Shown: piece by piece, positions 7,666 to 15,849 of the stretch
How the letters are laid out: each line of letters begins with the position of its first letter
Numbering within the stretch: the first letter of the stretch is position 1
IMG/VR virus record: IMGVR_UViG_3300015263_000599
Span: 1 to 64,000 of that record
Origin: a virus
DNA: 64,000 bases
Direction: 5' to 3' (one strand)
Position numbers and translations under genes: made by a program
The notes under the pieces: model-generated
Told to the model about the DNA's origin: nothing
The model's database searches: none
The model's input: the letters and a program-made list of their open reading frames with translations, nothing else

Positions 7666-8919
7666 TCACTCATCTCCCTCATCGTCGAACTCGTCGGCCT
7701 CGAAGGGATTGCCTTCAGCGTCAAACTGAACGGTCTTCTCGCCGTATGCACCGCTCTCGGATGCTGCAAGGCCGCTGCCCCAGACATCCAGATAGTCTTG
7801 GACTTCTTGAGCGTCTTTCGCATCGATGAGCTTGGGGCAATCCAGAAGCACCTGAAGCGGGATGCGGTTGTCCGCCTTCTTCGCCTTGAAGGTGTACTTC
7901 TCTTGTCCCTCTGGCAGATAGGCTTCGGCGACCGAATAGGTGCCTTTGCCTGTGATCCGCTCTTCTTGAATCAACGGCACCAGCAATCCACTGATCGGAT
8001 CGACGCCCTGATCGAAGTACAACTTCACATCATCTGCGACCACGAATGGCCGGAACGTGCGGTTCTTGATGTTCTTCACTTGCAGGTTGATGCCAGAGAA
8101 GATTCCCAGATCACGATGCTCGATCTTCTTCTTCGACGCTGTGCGGAATCGCAGAGAAGCGTAGAACTTCATGGCGTTGCCGCCCGGTGTGGTTTCCGGG
8201 TTGCCATACATGACGCCGATCTTGTCACGGGTCTGGTTGATGATGTAGCAGGTGATGTTCTTCTTCACCACTTCTGCTTGCAGCTTTCTCAGTTCCGCCG
8301 AGATCACCTTCGCTCGCTCGCCGGGCTGCTCTTTCGCCCCCACGAGTTTCTTCCATTCAGTGACGGTGAAGTCCAGCGGAAGATTGTTTTCACGAAGTTC
8401 TCGTTCGCACGGCGGAACCGTCAAAGAGTCGAACACAACGACGATGGGTTTGTGAACCACATCCGTCTTCTGTAACTTTGCCAGTTCAATTTCACGCTCA
8501 CGGATCTTGTTGGCCGCAACATGAATTTGCCGGAACGCTCGTTCCAAGCTGGGAGGCGTGTAGCGAATCACACGCTTCAAGTTCAGATGGCTGACACGCT
8601 CCATGAACTCCCCGTTCGAGGCGTTTTCGCAGTCCAGCAGGATGCACCATGCGTCGATACGCTGGGCTCCATAAAGGACGTTCGAACCGAAGAGCGACTT
8701 TCCTGAAGCTTCCGGGCCGAAGGCTTCTGTGATTCGGCCACCGGGAATGCCGCCGTTAATGAATCGGCCTGAACAAGAGTAGTTCACGGCCAAGTTGCCT
8801 GTGTCGATGTAGAAATCGACAGTCTCAAGCTGATCGAGGACATCGCCGCCTGTGTCTGCTGCCAGATCGGCGTACACGTCGTCCATATTGATGTCGTCTG
8901 TTGCCTTTTTGCGGGCCAT
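7666..8919 (-). CDS. uvsX: RecA/UvsX-type recombinase
   Basis: A 417-residue strand-exchange ATPase. It has Walker A GPEASGKS near residue 71, Walker B VVVFDSLTVPP, and a RecA-like loop segment NQTRDKIGVMYGNPETTPGG followed by AMKFYASLRFR, which in RecA family proteins forms the DNA-binding L2 region. The C-terminus is acidic (DEFDDEGDE), as in many RecA proteins. It catalyses pairing of ssDNA with homologous duplex, and with the gp32-like protein upstream and the UvsY-like protein at 15.9 kb would form the phage recombination-dependent replication core. It lies downstream of ssb across a terminator. Confidence 0.93.
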   Translation of the reverse strand: MARKKATDDINMDDVYADLAADTGGDVLDQLETVDFYIDTGNLAVNYSCSGRFINGGIPGGRITEAFGPEASGKSLFGSNVLYGAQRIDAWCILLDCENASNGEFMERVSHLNLKRVIRYTPPSLERAFRQIHVAANKIREREIELAKLQKTDVVHKPIVVVFDSLTVPPCERELRENNLPLDFTVTEWKKLVGAKEQPGERAKVISAELRKLQAEVVKKNITCYIINQTRDKIGVMYGNPETTPGGNAMKFYASLRFRTASKKKIEHRDLGIFSGINLQVKNIKNRTFRPFVVADDVKLYFDQGVDPISGLLVPLIQEERITGKGTYSVAEAYLPEGQEKYTFKAKKADNRIPLQVLLDCPKLIDAKDAQEVQDYLDVWGSGLAASESGAYGEKTVQFDAEGNPFEADEFDDEGDE

Positions 8920-8981
8920 TGGTCAATCTCCTGTTCTGTGGATTCGATTTCTCCTTTCTTGTAAAGGAGGCGCAGAAAATA

Positions 8982-9006
8982 GGGTGCCCCGACCATCGGG
9001 GCACCC
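8982..9006 (-). terminator. Terminator of the ssb gene
   Basis: A perfect 9-bp hairpin GGGTGCCCC / GGGGCACCC with a 7-nt loop is followed on the minus strand by TATTTTCT. It is located 18 nt after the ssb stop, so the recombinase gene downstream probably relies on read-through or its own promoter. Confidence 0.8.
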
Positions 9007-9023
9007 TTGTCTCTCAGGAAGGT

Positions 9024-10058
9024 TTAGCCTTCCATGTCCTGAAGTTCCTTGAGGAAGTCCTCATCTTCGATGGGAGCATCCTCTGCGGCAGGAGCAGCAG
9101 GAGTGCTTGTCGTTTCCACAGATGCAACGGTTTCAGTTGCAGGAGCCGAAGCGGGAACGTCGGCTGGAACGCTCACTCCACCCGGAGTGTGCTCCATGAG
9201 TTCGTTCACTTCGTCTTGAGCCTTCTGACGCCACTTGGCATCGAACTCGTCGGTGTTGAAGGATTCGGTGTCGTCCGGGATCAAGCCACGGTGAATGGCG
9301 AGTTCCTTTTCGAGATATTCCATGTCCTTCGGGTTCCGAAGCTTTGTGAGATCGTGCAGGGCTTCCTGCCACTTCTCGATCTCGGAAGGTTCGCCAGCAG
9401 GGCTTGCCTGACGAGCGAAATCGGAACGGTCGTACTTGGGGAAGTTGTCCGCACCGGGCGTAACTTCCTTGCGAACGATGAAGTCGAAACCGGCCTTCAG
9501 ATCGGTGATGTTACCGAGCTTCGAATCGGGATCATTCTCGTCGCCGACGATGGCCCGAATGATCATCTTGTGCAGGATCTTGCCCACAGACAGGATGCGA
9601 GGACCAGCGTTCTTCTCGGTCTTGCCGTCTTCACCGACAAGGGTGCGGACGATTGCGTTGTAGTAGTAACGCTCGACAGGCTTCATGCTTCTGGCTTCGT
9701 CCTTCAGCTTTTCAGCTTCGACGCCATGACCAGCCTTTTCGAGCTTGTCGATCTGCTTCCACAGTCCGCTGTAGTAATCACAGATCGGACAGGGAACATT
9801 GCGATCCCACTTGCCGTTGATCAGTGGTCGTGGGCAGTGGATCTTACGACCGTTCAACGTGTGAACACGGTTGTATTGAAACAGCTTGCCGCCCTTGACG
9901 GGAGGCAGAATGCGGAGTGCGACGGTCCCGGTTTGGCCGGGCTTCACATTCGGCATGGGAACGAACTGGTCGAGGAAGTTGTTGGTTCCGCCAGCTTCGT
10001 TGAGGCGATCATCTTCGCCTTGCATCTCTTCGAGGTTAAGTGTACCGAATTCGGACAT
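9024..10058 (-). CDS. gp32-like single-stranded DNA-binding protein
   Basis: A 344-residue protein with a T4 gp32-like core: PPVKGGKLFQYNRVHTL, a zinc-binding region with a HCPRP element followed by VPCPICDYY (H and three Cys ligands), then the conserved KPVERYYYNAIVR and VGKILHKMIIRAI strands. The C-terminal tail is long, Ala/Thr/Glu-rich and acidic (EDAPIEDEDFLKELQDMEG), like the partner-binding tail of gp32. It coats ssDNA during replication, recombination and repair. A paralogue with a membrane segment is at 54900-55934. It is transcribed from a strong sigma-70 promoter at 10131-10159. Confidence 0.88.
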   Translation of the reverse strand: MSEFGTLNLEEMQGEDDRLNEAGGTNNFLDQFVPMPNVKPGQTGTVALRILPPVKGGKLFQYNRVHTLNGRKIHCPRPLINGKWDRNVPCPICDYYSGLWKQIDKLEKAGHGVEAEKLKDEARSMKPVERYYYNAIVRTLVGEDGKTEKNAGPRILSVGKILHKMIIRAIVGDENDPDSKLGNITDLKAGFDFIVRKEVTPGADNFPKYDRSDFARQASPAGEPSEIEKWQEALHDLTKLRNPKDMEYLEKELAIHRGLIPDDTESFNTDEFDAKWRQKAQDEVNELMEHTPGGVSVPADVPASAPATETVASVETTSTPAAPAAEDAPIEDEDFLKELQDMEG

Positions 10059-10130
10059 GACTCTCTCCTTGGTTCTTGAAGTAATTGAAAGTCAGCTACG
10101 GGTTGTAACTCGTTTCGTAACTGTGACTGT

Positions 10131-10159
10131 CTTATACTTCTTTTCGATGGAGAGGTCAA
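10131..10159 (-). promoter_or_regulatory. Sigma-70 promoter for ssb
   Basis: On the minus strand TTGACC, a 17-nt spacer, then TATAAG, leaving a leader of about 65 nt before the ssb start at 10058. This implies transcription by the host RNA polymerase holoenzyme. Confidence 0.75.
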
Positions 10160-10176
10160 CAGACTTTAGCGGCTTC

Positions 10177-10674
10177 TTAAATTTCCTCGTCATTCTTTAT
10201 GACTGAAACTTCCGCCGTGTCTGTAGGAACGGTATTTACAGACATTTTGCAGTCTGCGGAGCCGCCAACGCCAACGCCTTGTTCGGCCATCTGTTCCTTA
10301 AGAGTCGCTTGCTGGAGAGCTTCCATTTTCTCTTCCAGCGTCACATAACCCTTGGATTCAAGCTCTTCGTTGAGTTCCTGCTTGGCCGAGAGTTCCTTCT
10401 CGTGCTCCGCTTCCAAAGCTCGAAGAATCTCGATGTTCTTCTCCAATTGGGAAAGTGTCGATTCAGGTGCGGCCATCAACATCTCTTTCTCGAAGTGCTG
10501 GTCCATTGCATAAAGATCCCGCTGGAGCTTGTCGATCCGTCGCTCACGTCGAGCTTCTTCTCGATCTTCCTTGGCCTTTGTACGAAGTTCGGCTCGACGA
10601 GCCAAGACCTTCTGGCGGGCGTCCTTCTCACGTTGCTTACGCTTCTTAAGCTTTCTCTGTTCCTTGGATACCAT
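10177..10674 (-). CDS. Coiled-coil protein, basic N-terminus
   Basis: A 165-residue protein. Residues 1-60 are extremely basic and helical (KEQRKLKKRKQREKDARQKV, then ARRERRIDKLQRDL). Residues 60-125 continue as a coiled coil (SQLEKNIEILRALEAEHEKE). The C-terminal 40 residues are Gly/Thr/Val-rich and probably disordered. The basic helix may bind nucleic acid. It is located between ssb and a large hypothetical gene of the same strand. No family recognised. Confidence 0.6.
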   Translation of the reverse strand: MVSKEQRKLKKRKQREKDARQKVLARRAELRTKAKEDREEARRERRIDKLQRDLYAMDQHFEKEMLMAAPESTLSQLEKNIEILRALEAEHEKELSAKQELNEELESKGYVTLEEKMEALQQATLKEQMAEQGVGVGGSADCKMSVNTVPTDTAEVSVIKNDEEI

Positions 10675-10691
10675 GGTGTCCTCTTTCTGTC

Positions 10692-11717
10692 TTAAAATTT
10701 CTTTCCGGGTCTCAGATCGGGAATCTCAAACATCTCTTCTGGGAGCGTGCCATCATCTAAGGGGATGTCCCCCGGAATATCCATCTGAACATTCTGATTG
10801 GCAGGCATACCAGTTTGAGGATTGATCCTCTTATATGGTTGACCGTTGCCTTGCATCGCCGCCACCGCTGCGGCTCGCTTCTCTTCTGGATGTTCGTAGA
10901 ACATTTGATCTTCGAAGGCGAGCTTTGGTTCTCGGCGTCGTTGTCCTCTTGGTTCAGAAAACCCTAGCTCGGCATCGCCGAGCAACCCCTGTCCTGCGGA
11001 AGTAAAGAACTTCTCGTCTAAAATTACCATCTGTCCTGAATCGTCAGTGACAGCAATCTTCTGTGCGTCCAACTTTCCGGTCGCAGATGGAATTACCGCA
11101 TGAACTGGGTACTTGGTGTCTTCTGTGAACTTAAGTTTCATTGATCTGGCTTCCGCCATGTGCAAGTACGGCTCGTAGTACACATAATACAAACGCTTGC
11201 TTTTATCAATAGTTCTTGGATCGACGGTATGCCGAACCGTCACTGGCTTGTTGGGATTTCCATACAAGTCGTTTGGATCTTGTTGTTGCGTTCTGATCAA
11301 CTCGTGCGGCTGCACGTTGGGCGGCAGATTCGCCGGGATCATCGCCGTCTGGGCCTGTGGAGCTTGCGCCACTGGCACCATTTGCATCGGTGGCGTCGGT
11401 GGGGCCTCCACCACGTCCTCTGCAACCATCTGGGCCGTCTCATTGAGAGAGAACCTTCTGTTCTTCAAGACGATGCCCTTGCCGTCCTTGGACTCCTTGA
11501 AGGTGATTTCTTTCTTCACCAATTCAAAGACTTCAACATCAACCACCCAGATGTCTCGTCGGGCCAGTTGTGCCATGATCGCCGCCGCACACTTCTCCAA
11601 CGGCGTATCGTCGAAGGGCTTGCCAACCTTGGATCGCTTCTCTTCAGTGATCTCTTCGTTGTAGCCCGGACCTTCCTCTTTACGGGGATGGTAGGTGTAT
11701 TTGATCTCATATCCCAT
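10692..11717 (-). CDS. Hypothetical 341-residue protein
   Basis: No recognised domain. The N-terminus looks globular and strand-rich (MGYEIKYTYHPRKEEGPGYN, then RDIWVVDVEVFELVKKEITF). The middle is low-complexity Pro/Ala/Gln (PPTPPMQMVPVAQAPQAQTA). A second globular part follows (KSKRLYYVYYEPYLHMAEAR). The C-terminal region is Arg/Lys/Pro-rich with acidic patches. It lies 14 nt upstream of the coiled-coil gene in the same operon. It could be a DNA-associated accessory protein; this is not shown by any motif. Confidence 0.65.
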   Translation of the reverse strand: MGYEIKYTYHPRKEEGPGYNEEITEEKRSKVGKPFDDTPLEKCAAAIMAQLARRDIWVVDVEVFELVKKEITFKESKDGKGIVLKNRRFSLNETAQMVAEDVVEAPPTPPMQMVPVAQAPQAQTAMIPANLPPNVQPHELIRTQQQDPNDLYGNPNKPVTVRHTVDPRTIDKSKRLYYVYYEPYLHMAEARSMKLKFTEDTKYPVHAVIPSATGKLDAQKIAVTDDSGQMVILDEKFFTSAGQGLLGDAELGFSEPRGQRRREPKLAFEDQMFYEHPEEKRAAAVAAMQGNGQPYKRINPQTGMPANQNVQMDIPGDIPLDDGTLPEEMFEIPDLRPGKKF

Positions 11718-11730
11718 ATTTGCCTCGCTG

Positions 11731-12357
11731 TTACCTTGTAAGAATCCCGACCCCGTGCCGTGTCTCGTAAATCACGGGCTCTCGGTTCTTCACCCTACAA
11801 AACTTCAGAAAGGCTCCGTGGAGATCCGGCGACGGTGCAGGAATACTTTCTGATATATAGTCGGCCACTAATAATCCTTCCTCCTTAAGATTGTCCCAAG
11901 CGTACTCCAGATACTTTGTGAAACGATCTTTGACGCACATCGAGGAAACGATCACCATGTCCCATTTGAACCGGCGAAGTTTGATTTCCCAATCTTCCAG
12001 CGTTCCCACCAGAATAGGGGCGTCTCCTTCATTCATCATGTGGCTTTTGATGTTGGATCGCACAAATCCCGCCTGCCATCCTGTCAGCCCTTCGGCCATC
12101 ACGAACCAGTTGTGGACCGACTTGCAACTCTGTAAGAAACAAGGGGCAATGTACATCGAAGAGCCCGTAACTCCAATCTGGAGCACCTCCCCAACCTGAA
12201 GTTGCTTCCCCATGTGGTAGTAGAAAGGAAGGTTGTTGGGATCTGTGAACTCGGCTGTCTCTTTCGCCCGTTCATTCAAGAACTTGACATTACTCAGAAG
12301 AATCTGAGGAGAGATGATTTTGGAGTCGAGTTTTTCTTTAAGAAGTAGGTGGTCCAT
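11731..12357 (-). CDS. SAM-dependent methyltransferase-like protein
   Basis: A 208-residue protein with a Rossmann-type methyltransferase layout: first strand with glycine turn GEVLQIGVTGSSMYIAPCFL, a helix-strand reading SVHNWFVMAEG, the fourth strand KWDMVIVSSMCV followed by a helix, and a fifth strand EEGLLVADYISES. The G-x-G turn is imperfect (QIGVTGSS), so SAM binding is probable rather than certain. The substrate is unknown. Confidence 0.55.
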   Translation of the reverse strand: MDHLLLKEKLDSKIISPQILLSNVKFLNERAKETAEFTDPNNLPFYYHMGKQLQVGEVLQIGVTGSSMYIAPCFLQSCKSVHNWFVMAEGLTGWQAGFVRSNIKSHMMNEGDAPILVGTLEDWEIKLRRFKWDMVIVSSMCVKDRFTKYLEYAWDNLKEEGLLVADYISESIPAPSPDLHGAFLKFCRVKNREPVIYETRHGVGILTR

Positions 12358-12384
12358 GACCTAAGAGAGTGTGCCAAACGAAAA

Positions 12385-12414
12385 AAGGCAGCAGGGATTA
12401 CTCCCTGCTGCCCT
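12385..12414 (-). terminator. Strong intrinsic terminator
   Basis: A perfect 11-bp stem GGCAGCAGGGA / TCCCTGCTGCC with a 4-nt loop is followed on the minus strand by TTTTTTCG. It terminates the operon that ends with the heat-shock gene at 12514. The 100 bp between that stop and the hairpin hold no ORF. Confidence 0.85.
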
Positions 12415-12513
12415 TCCAAACCTACGTTTGGATTAGATGGAGGTTGTTGGGGACTTCCTTATCCCATAGCCGCAGTAACCATCTACACTATGAGAGTACA
12501 ACCTCTGAATTTC

Positions 12514-12975
12514 TCAATCTGATTTCAAAGAAATCTTTCGGACACCTTCGACCTCTGGTTTTTCGGCGACATTCCATGCCAAACTCAGAATTCCATCCTT
12601 CATAGAAGTCTCAGGATCACCATCAACAAAATCTGGCAAAACTACGCTTCTCTCGAATGAAGATTGTCGCAGTTCCTTGAGATAGTACGACGATCCCTCT
12701 GGGGATTCATACTCAGAAGACATTTTGCCACGAATTGTCAACGTGTTGTTGGAGTCAATCTCGACATCCAAATCTTCCGAGGTCATCCCCGGCACAGCAA
12801 ACGTCAACCCAAACTTGCCGTCACTCTTCCAAGCGTTCATTTTGGGATACCCGCTGGCCGACTTGACTTTGGCAAGGGGCGAGGACTTCGAGAAGAAGTC
12901 ATTGAAGAAGCCATCGAAAGCTTGTTCGATGGGGAAAAAGAGATCGTCACGACGTGGTACAAGATTAGTATTCAT
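12514..12975 (-). CDS. Small heat-shock protein (Hsp20 / alpha-crystallin)
   Basis: About 153 residues from the ATG at 12975, chosen because GGAGGT precedes it by 8 nt; the longer frame to 13050 lacks this. The alpha-crystallin domain is clear: GKFGLTFAVPGMTSEDLDVE, TLTIRGKMSSE, a YYLKELRQSSFERSVVLPD strand pair, then DGILSLAWNVAEK. The N-terminus (FFPIEQAFDGFFNDFF) is the typical oligomerising arm. These ATP-independent chaperones hold unfolding proteins, and cyanophages and other large phages carry them. Confidence 0.9.
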   Translation of the reverse strand: MNTNLVPRRDDLFFPIEQAFDGFFNDFFSKSSPLAKVKSASGYPKMNAWKSDGKFGLTFAVPGMTSEDLDVEIDSNNTLTIRGKMSSEYESPEGSSYYLKELRQSSFERSVVLPDFVDGDPETSMKDGILSLAWNVAEKPEVEGVRKISLKSD

Positions 12976-13053
12976 TGGGTTTACCTCCAATTGTTTAAGA
13001 CGCCTCACCATGAGTGCGTCAATCGCAGACCCGCACTGGTGTCTGCTCATCTT

Positions 13054-13083
13054 ATATTATCGTCAGATCAGGAAAAATTTCAA
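13054..13083 (-). promoter_or_regulatory. Sigma-70-like promoter for hsp20
   Basis: On the minus strand TTGAAA, an 18-nt spacer, then TAATAT (overlapping TATAAG). It lies between the small gene at 13080 and the Hsp20 start. Confidence 0.55.
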
Positions 13084-13253
13084 TCATCGGAATTCAAAAT
13101 TTCCATGATCTTCTGGGCAAGTCGTTTTTGACCAGAATCGTAGCCATCATGCCATGTTTCTTCCCAATCGTTGTGGTCATAAGCACTGAACGTGGGCTTC
13201 AACTTCAACAATGGTTTGATCAGCTTCTTGATCTGTTTAGTTTTGTCTACCAT
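13080..13253 (-). CDS. Hypothetical 57-residue protein
   Basis: Starts at ATG 13253 behind TTGGAGG and overlaps the end of the phosphatase gene by 17 nt, so it is probably translationally coupled to it. It has a basic N-terminus (DKTKQIKKLIKPLLKLKP) and a polar, acidic C-terminus (DWEETWHDGYDSGQKRLAQK). No domain recognised. Confidence 0.6.
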   Translation of the reverse strand: MVDKTKQIKKLIKPLLKLKPTFSAYDHNDWEETWHDGYDSGQKRLAQKIMEILNSDD

Positions 13254-13662
13254 GATGGGCCTCCAAAATCGTCCTATACACCAACATGTTCGGCGTCTTC
13301 TTCTCGAACCAATGATTATCGGCCCCAGACCCGTATTTGATATTCTCGATTGCCGCTGCAACCGCTGGCGAGCGAGACATTCCCGCCGCACAATGCACCA
13401 TGATGCAGTCCACCTTGTCCCAAACCTCATCAACGAATTGCAAAATTTGTAGTGCGTCGTTGTGATCAAACACCTTGAAATTCTCTGACTGACGATTGAA
13501 CTCAATGTCGGCGAATTCCAGATCCAATCTGGCAAACAGATTGATTGGATCTAAGGCTGGATGCTCGTCCGCAAAGGTCATGACGCTGATTGCGGCCCAA
13601 GGGGCATTACACGAAAATGCCTTAGCATCAGTTAGGCTTCTTACCTCAATCAATTTCTTCAT
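13237..13662 (-). CDS. Dual-specificity / tyrosine phosphatase-like protein
   Basis: A 141-residue cysteine phosphatase. The P-loop HCAAGMSRSPAVAAA (H-C-x5-R-S/T) is near residue 95, with catalytic Cys and Arg intact. The likely general-acid Asp lies upstream within VFDHND or DKVDC. Such small phosphatases act on phosphotyrosine, phosphoserine or RNA 5' ends. It heads a small operon with the downstream 57-residue gene. The substrate cannot be deduced. Confidence 0.85.
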   Translation of the reverse strand: MKKLIEVRSLTDAKAFSCNAPWAAISVMTFADEHPALDPINLFARLDLEFADIEFNRQSENFKVFDHNDALQILQFVDEVWDKVDCIMVHCAAGMSRSPAVAAAIENIKYGSGADNHWFEKKTPNMLVYRTILEAHHGRQN

Positions 13663-13704
13663 AACTTTCCCCTTCTGGCACTCTTATATATCACGGAGGA
13701 CAAT

Positions 13705-13920
13705 ATGAGCAATAGAAGAGTAAGACGTATTGAGGAAATGGGCAACGCCCAGAGAGTCTCGGAATACTGGTTGGACGATACAGATGCTCTTGTGCAACCA
13801 GATGGATTGACCGTTGATCAAGTGGCAGAATGGGATCGAGTGATTGCTGTACTGCAAACAGAAGGTCTTGAGCACATTGTGGACGGCGTGCGACTATCAG
13901 ATCATTGTCGCAACTTCTAA
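13705..13920 (+). CDS. Hypothetical small protein
   Basis: A 71-residue protein behind a good ribosome-binding site (CGGAGGACAAT). It has a basic N-terminus (SNRRVRRIEEMGNAQRV) and an otherwise acidic helical body (TVDQVAEWDRVIAVLQTEGL). It is divergent from the phosphatase gene. No function recognised. Confidence 0.6.
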   Translation: MSNRRVRRIEEMGNAQRVSEYWLDDTDALVQPDGLTVDQVAEWDRVIAVLQTEGLEHIVDGVRLSDHCRNF

Positions 13921-13927
13921 AAGAAAA

Positions 13928-14129
13928 GGGAGCTAAACGTCAACACAACGAGTAGCTCCCAATGGTTGTTACACCGGCGAGGTTGGTATGGCCTTTCACT
14001 CACGAAGAATGATCAATTCCCCCTGTAAACCATTGCCTCGCTATGAACTCTGGATGCGACATCATCAGGGTTAGCCTCAACCATCGTGGTCCATAGCACT
14101 GACGGACATACCCTATATATGGCCGTTCT
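13928..14129 (-). other. Non-coding segment ending in a hairpin, possible minus-strand RNA
   Basis: About 200 bp without a convincing ORF. At its left end a 7-bp stem GGGAGCT / AGCTCCC with a 19-nt loop (13928-13960) is followed on the minus strand by TTTTCTTTT, a terminator for transcripts arriving from the right. The region before it is not protein-like, so it is either a long 3' UTR of the membrane-protein gene at 14130 or a small RNA. On the plus strand the same hairpin has no T-run. Confidence 0.35.
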
Positions 14130-14564
14130 TTAGTTTTTTGTGAGAGCCTGCACGCCCCACCAGCAACACCAGATGAGCGGGTAAAAGGCCCAACTGAGCA
14201 TCCATGGAATCGCCATCAGCGAAACCACGCCCAGCAATAAGCACAACGCCAACCACATTCGTTCAGTCTGAAACTTGACCGTGCGGCCATACCTTCTAAG
14301 AACTTCTTCTTTTCTGTGGTTGTGGATTCCCTCGAAGTAACCCTCAAACCACCAAGGAGCACATGTGTTCTCGTGGTGAGGGCGGGAATTCCTGAAGTGT
14401 AGAACATGGCCGCTTTTGTTTAAGATGATGTAGTGGTGCGGCCACCACTTTGACTGACTGCTGACAGCAACTATCTTTGAGGCTTTGCCTCTCAGGATCA
14501 AATAGATCGCAGCCAAAAGACAATTGCTGTATGTCTTTCGAGTACGCAAACGGTACACCTCCAT
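14130..14564 (-). CDS. Membrane protein with C-terminal helices
   Basis: A 144-residue protein. The first 100 residues are soluble and rich in His, Trp and Arg (SKWWPHHYIILNKSGHVLHF). They are followed by a hydrophobic C-terminal stretch (WLALCLLLGVVSLMAIPWML, then WAFYPLIWCCWWG), one or two membrane segments. The N-terminal YSNCLLAAIYLILRGK with the later HHYIILNKSGHVLHF recalls papain-like or NlpC folds (Cys, then His), but this is speculative. Function unknown. Confidence 0.55.
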   Translation of the reverse strand: MEVYRLRTRKTYSNCLLAAIYLILRGKASKIVAVSSQSKWWPHHYIILNKSGHVLHFRNSRPHHENTCAPWWFEGYFEGIHNHRKEEVLRRYGRTVKFQTERMWLALCLLLGVVSLMAIPWMLSWAFYPLIWCCWWGVQALTKN

Positions 14565-14596
14565 GTTGAGAGCAACAACACAGGTATGTACTCATA

Positions 14597-15010
14597 TTAG
14601 GGGTTGAGAGAATGACTCAGATTCTTGAATTTGAATGTTAATTTGATATCGTCTACGTTGTATCCAGAACCCAGCGATTCGTAAGACAAATCTCGGAGTT
14701 CGAATCTCTCCAGTTCGGTCTTCGACATGATGCTATTGTACTTCCTCAAACAAGTTCGCATGTCAGTCATGCCGCCCTGTGAAGACTCTGAAAGAAAGTC
14801 TAACAACTCATGGTCGTTGGTGTTGTTTAAGGCACCGGGAAAGACCACCCCGATACGACCGTTGTTCTGACTGAATTGGCCCAAGCTGTAATTGGCATCC
14901 TGCACCCTAACTTGTCGTGGCTGCAAGACGAAAAGTCCATTCTTACTGAACTCTGCCGTCCAAATGATGTTCTTCTTACGTCTGTGTACTTCGAGCCAAT
15001 GATTCTTCAT
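14597..15010 (-). CDS. Hypothetical protein
   Basis: A 137-residue protein beginning 35 nt inside the 3' end of the glycosylase gene, so translation is probably coupled. Strand-rich composition (NIIWTAEFSKNGLFVLQPRQ, then KNLSHSLNP at the end) and a probable helical middle (ELLDFLSESSQGGMTDMRTC). No recognised family. Confidence 0.55.
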   Translation of the reverse strand: MKNHWLEVHRRKKNIIWTAEFSKNGLFVLQPRQVRVQDANYSLGQFSQNNGRIGVVFPGALNNTNDHELLDFLSESSQGGMTDMRTCLRKYNSIMSKTELERFELRDLSYESLGSGYNVDDIKLTFKFKNLSHSLNP

Positions 15011-15632
15011 CTGTACCTCTCTGCTTATTCCAAATCTTCAGGTCGAGATCAGCAGGGGTCGTATCCATGGCCGCTGCGATCCTCAAGAAGACCTTCTCAA
15101 GTTCGAGGTATTTATTCTTGGACGGACTCTTTCTCACATCATGCCCAGTGTAATAACTAAGCCATTCCAGAATGTGCGTGTCGAGGCAAGCGACCTGAGC
15201 ATCAGGCCGGGTGTGCAAAATGAAGAACCGAGATGTCTTCATCCCAAAGCCGGGAATCGTCTCCAGTTCCTCTGGCGTACAAGTTCGCAGATCGATGTCC
15301 TTGCTCACCAAGACCTGAAGACCATCCGACTTAACCGAAGTGTTGCCAAATCGGAAATTCTCGACAAACCATCGATAGCTCTTTCGCTTCTCTGATCTGG
15401 TTGTCTTAATCGCCCCGAAGTGATCAAGAGGCGGGTGCCGTCGATAGACACAATCTGCCTCATCCCATACCAACTTCTCATTAACGGTATGGTGGCAGTA
15501 TTTGAGAAAGCGATCCAGCTTAACCGCTGTCTGATTGGCATTCTTATTGAACACCATCAGGCAAAACAAAGCATACTCTTGTAGGCCCTTGTCGTTCAGT
15601 TTGTAGTTGGTGAACTTCTCGGGAACAATCAT
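14976..15632 (-). CDS. Helix-hairpin-helix DNA glycosylase/lyase
   Basis: A 218-residue protein of the HhH-GPD base-excision family. The hairpin LETIPGFGMKTSRFFILH is followed by VACLDTHILEWL, giving the invariant Asp, with a Lys in the hairpin as in the bifunctional OGG1/AGOG group. The N-terminal region (KNANQTAVKLDRFLKYC) matches the helical bundle of these enzymes. It would excise a damaged or modified base and may nick the abasic site. In a phage it could repair oxidised DNA or act on modified host or rival DNA. The subfamily assignment (OGG-like) is tentative. Confidence 0.75.
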   Translation of the reverse strand: MIVPEKFTNYKLNDKGLQEYALFCLMVFNKNANQTAVKLDRFLKYCHHTVNEKLVWDEADCVYRRHPPLDHFGAIKTTRSEKRKSYRWFVENFRFGNTSVKSDGLQVLVSKDIDLRTCTPEELETIPGFGMKTSRFFILHTRPDAQVACLDTHILEWLSYYTGHDVRKSPSKNKYLELEKVFLRIAAAMDTTPADLDLKIWNKQRGTDEESLARSTQT

Positions 15633-15649
15633 GTCGTCTTCCTTGACGG

Positions 15650-15841
15650 TTAGGCTTCTTCTTCGACAGCCTCCTTGGCTATCATCAACGCCTCTTGGAT
15701 GGTTTCTTGAACTTCTTGTTCCTTCTCGCCATCCAGAGCGTCGAAGCTTTTGAGGTACTTCATCACCGCCTCTTCAACTTCCTCTGTTCCCAGAGCTTCG
15801 GCGATGTATCCAAAGAATTCTCGTTTCACTGAGTCACGCAT
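15650..15841 (-). CDS. Small acidic helical protein
   Basis: A 63-residue, highly acidic, probably all-helical protein (FFGYIAEALGTEEVEEAVMK, then QEVQETIQEALMIAKEAVEE). It sits between the UvsY-like gene and the glycosylase in a minus-strand replication/repair operon with short spacings. No function recognised. Confidence 0.6.
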   Translation of the reverse strand: MRDSVKREFFGYIAEALGTEEVEEAVMKYLKSFDALDGEKEQEVQETIQEALMIAKEAVEEEA

Positions 15842-15849
15842 CTCTCACC

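Noticed and set aside
8901-10079. Plus-strand 392-codon open frame
   Set aside because: Antisense to the SSB gene with its recognisable zinc and KPVERYYYNA motifs; composition is that of a complement frame.
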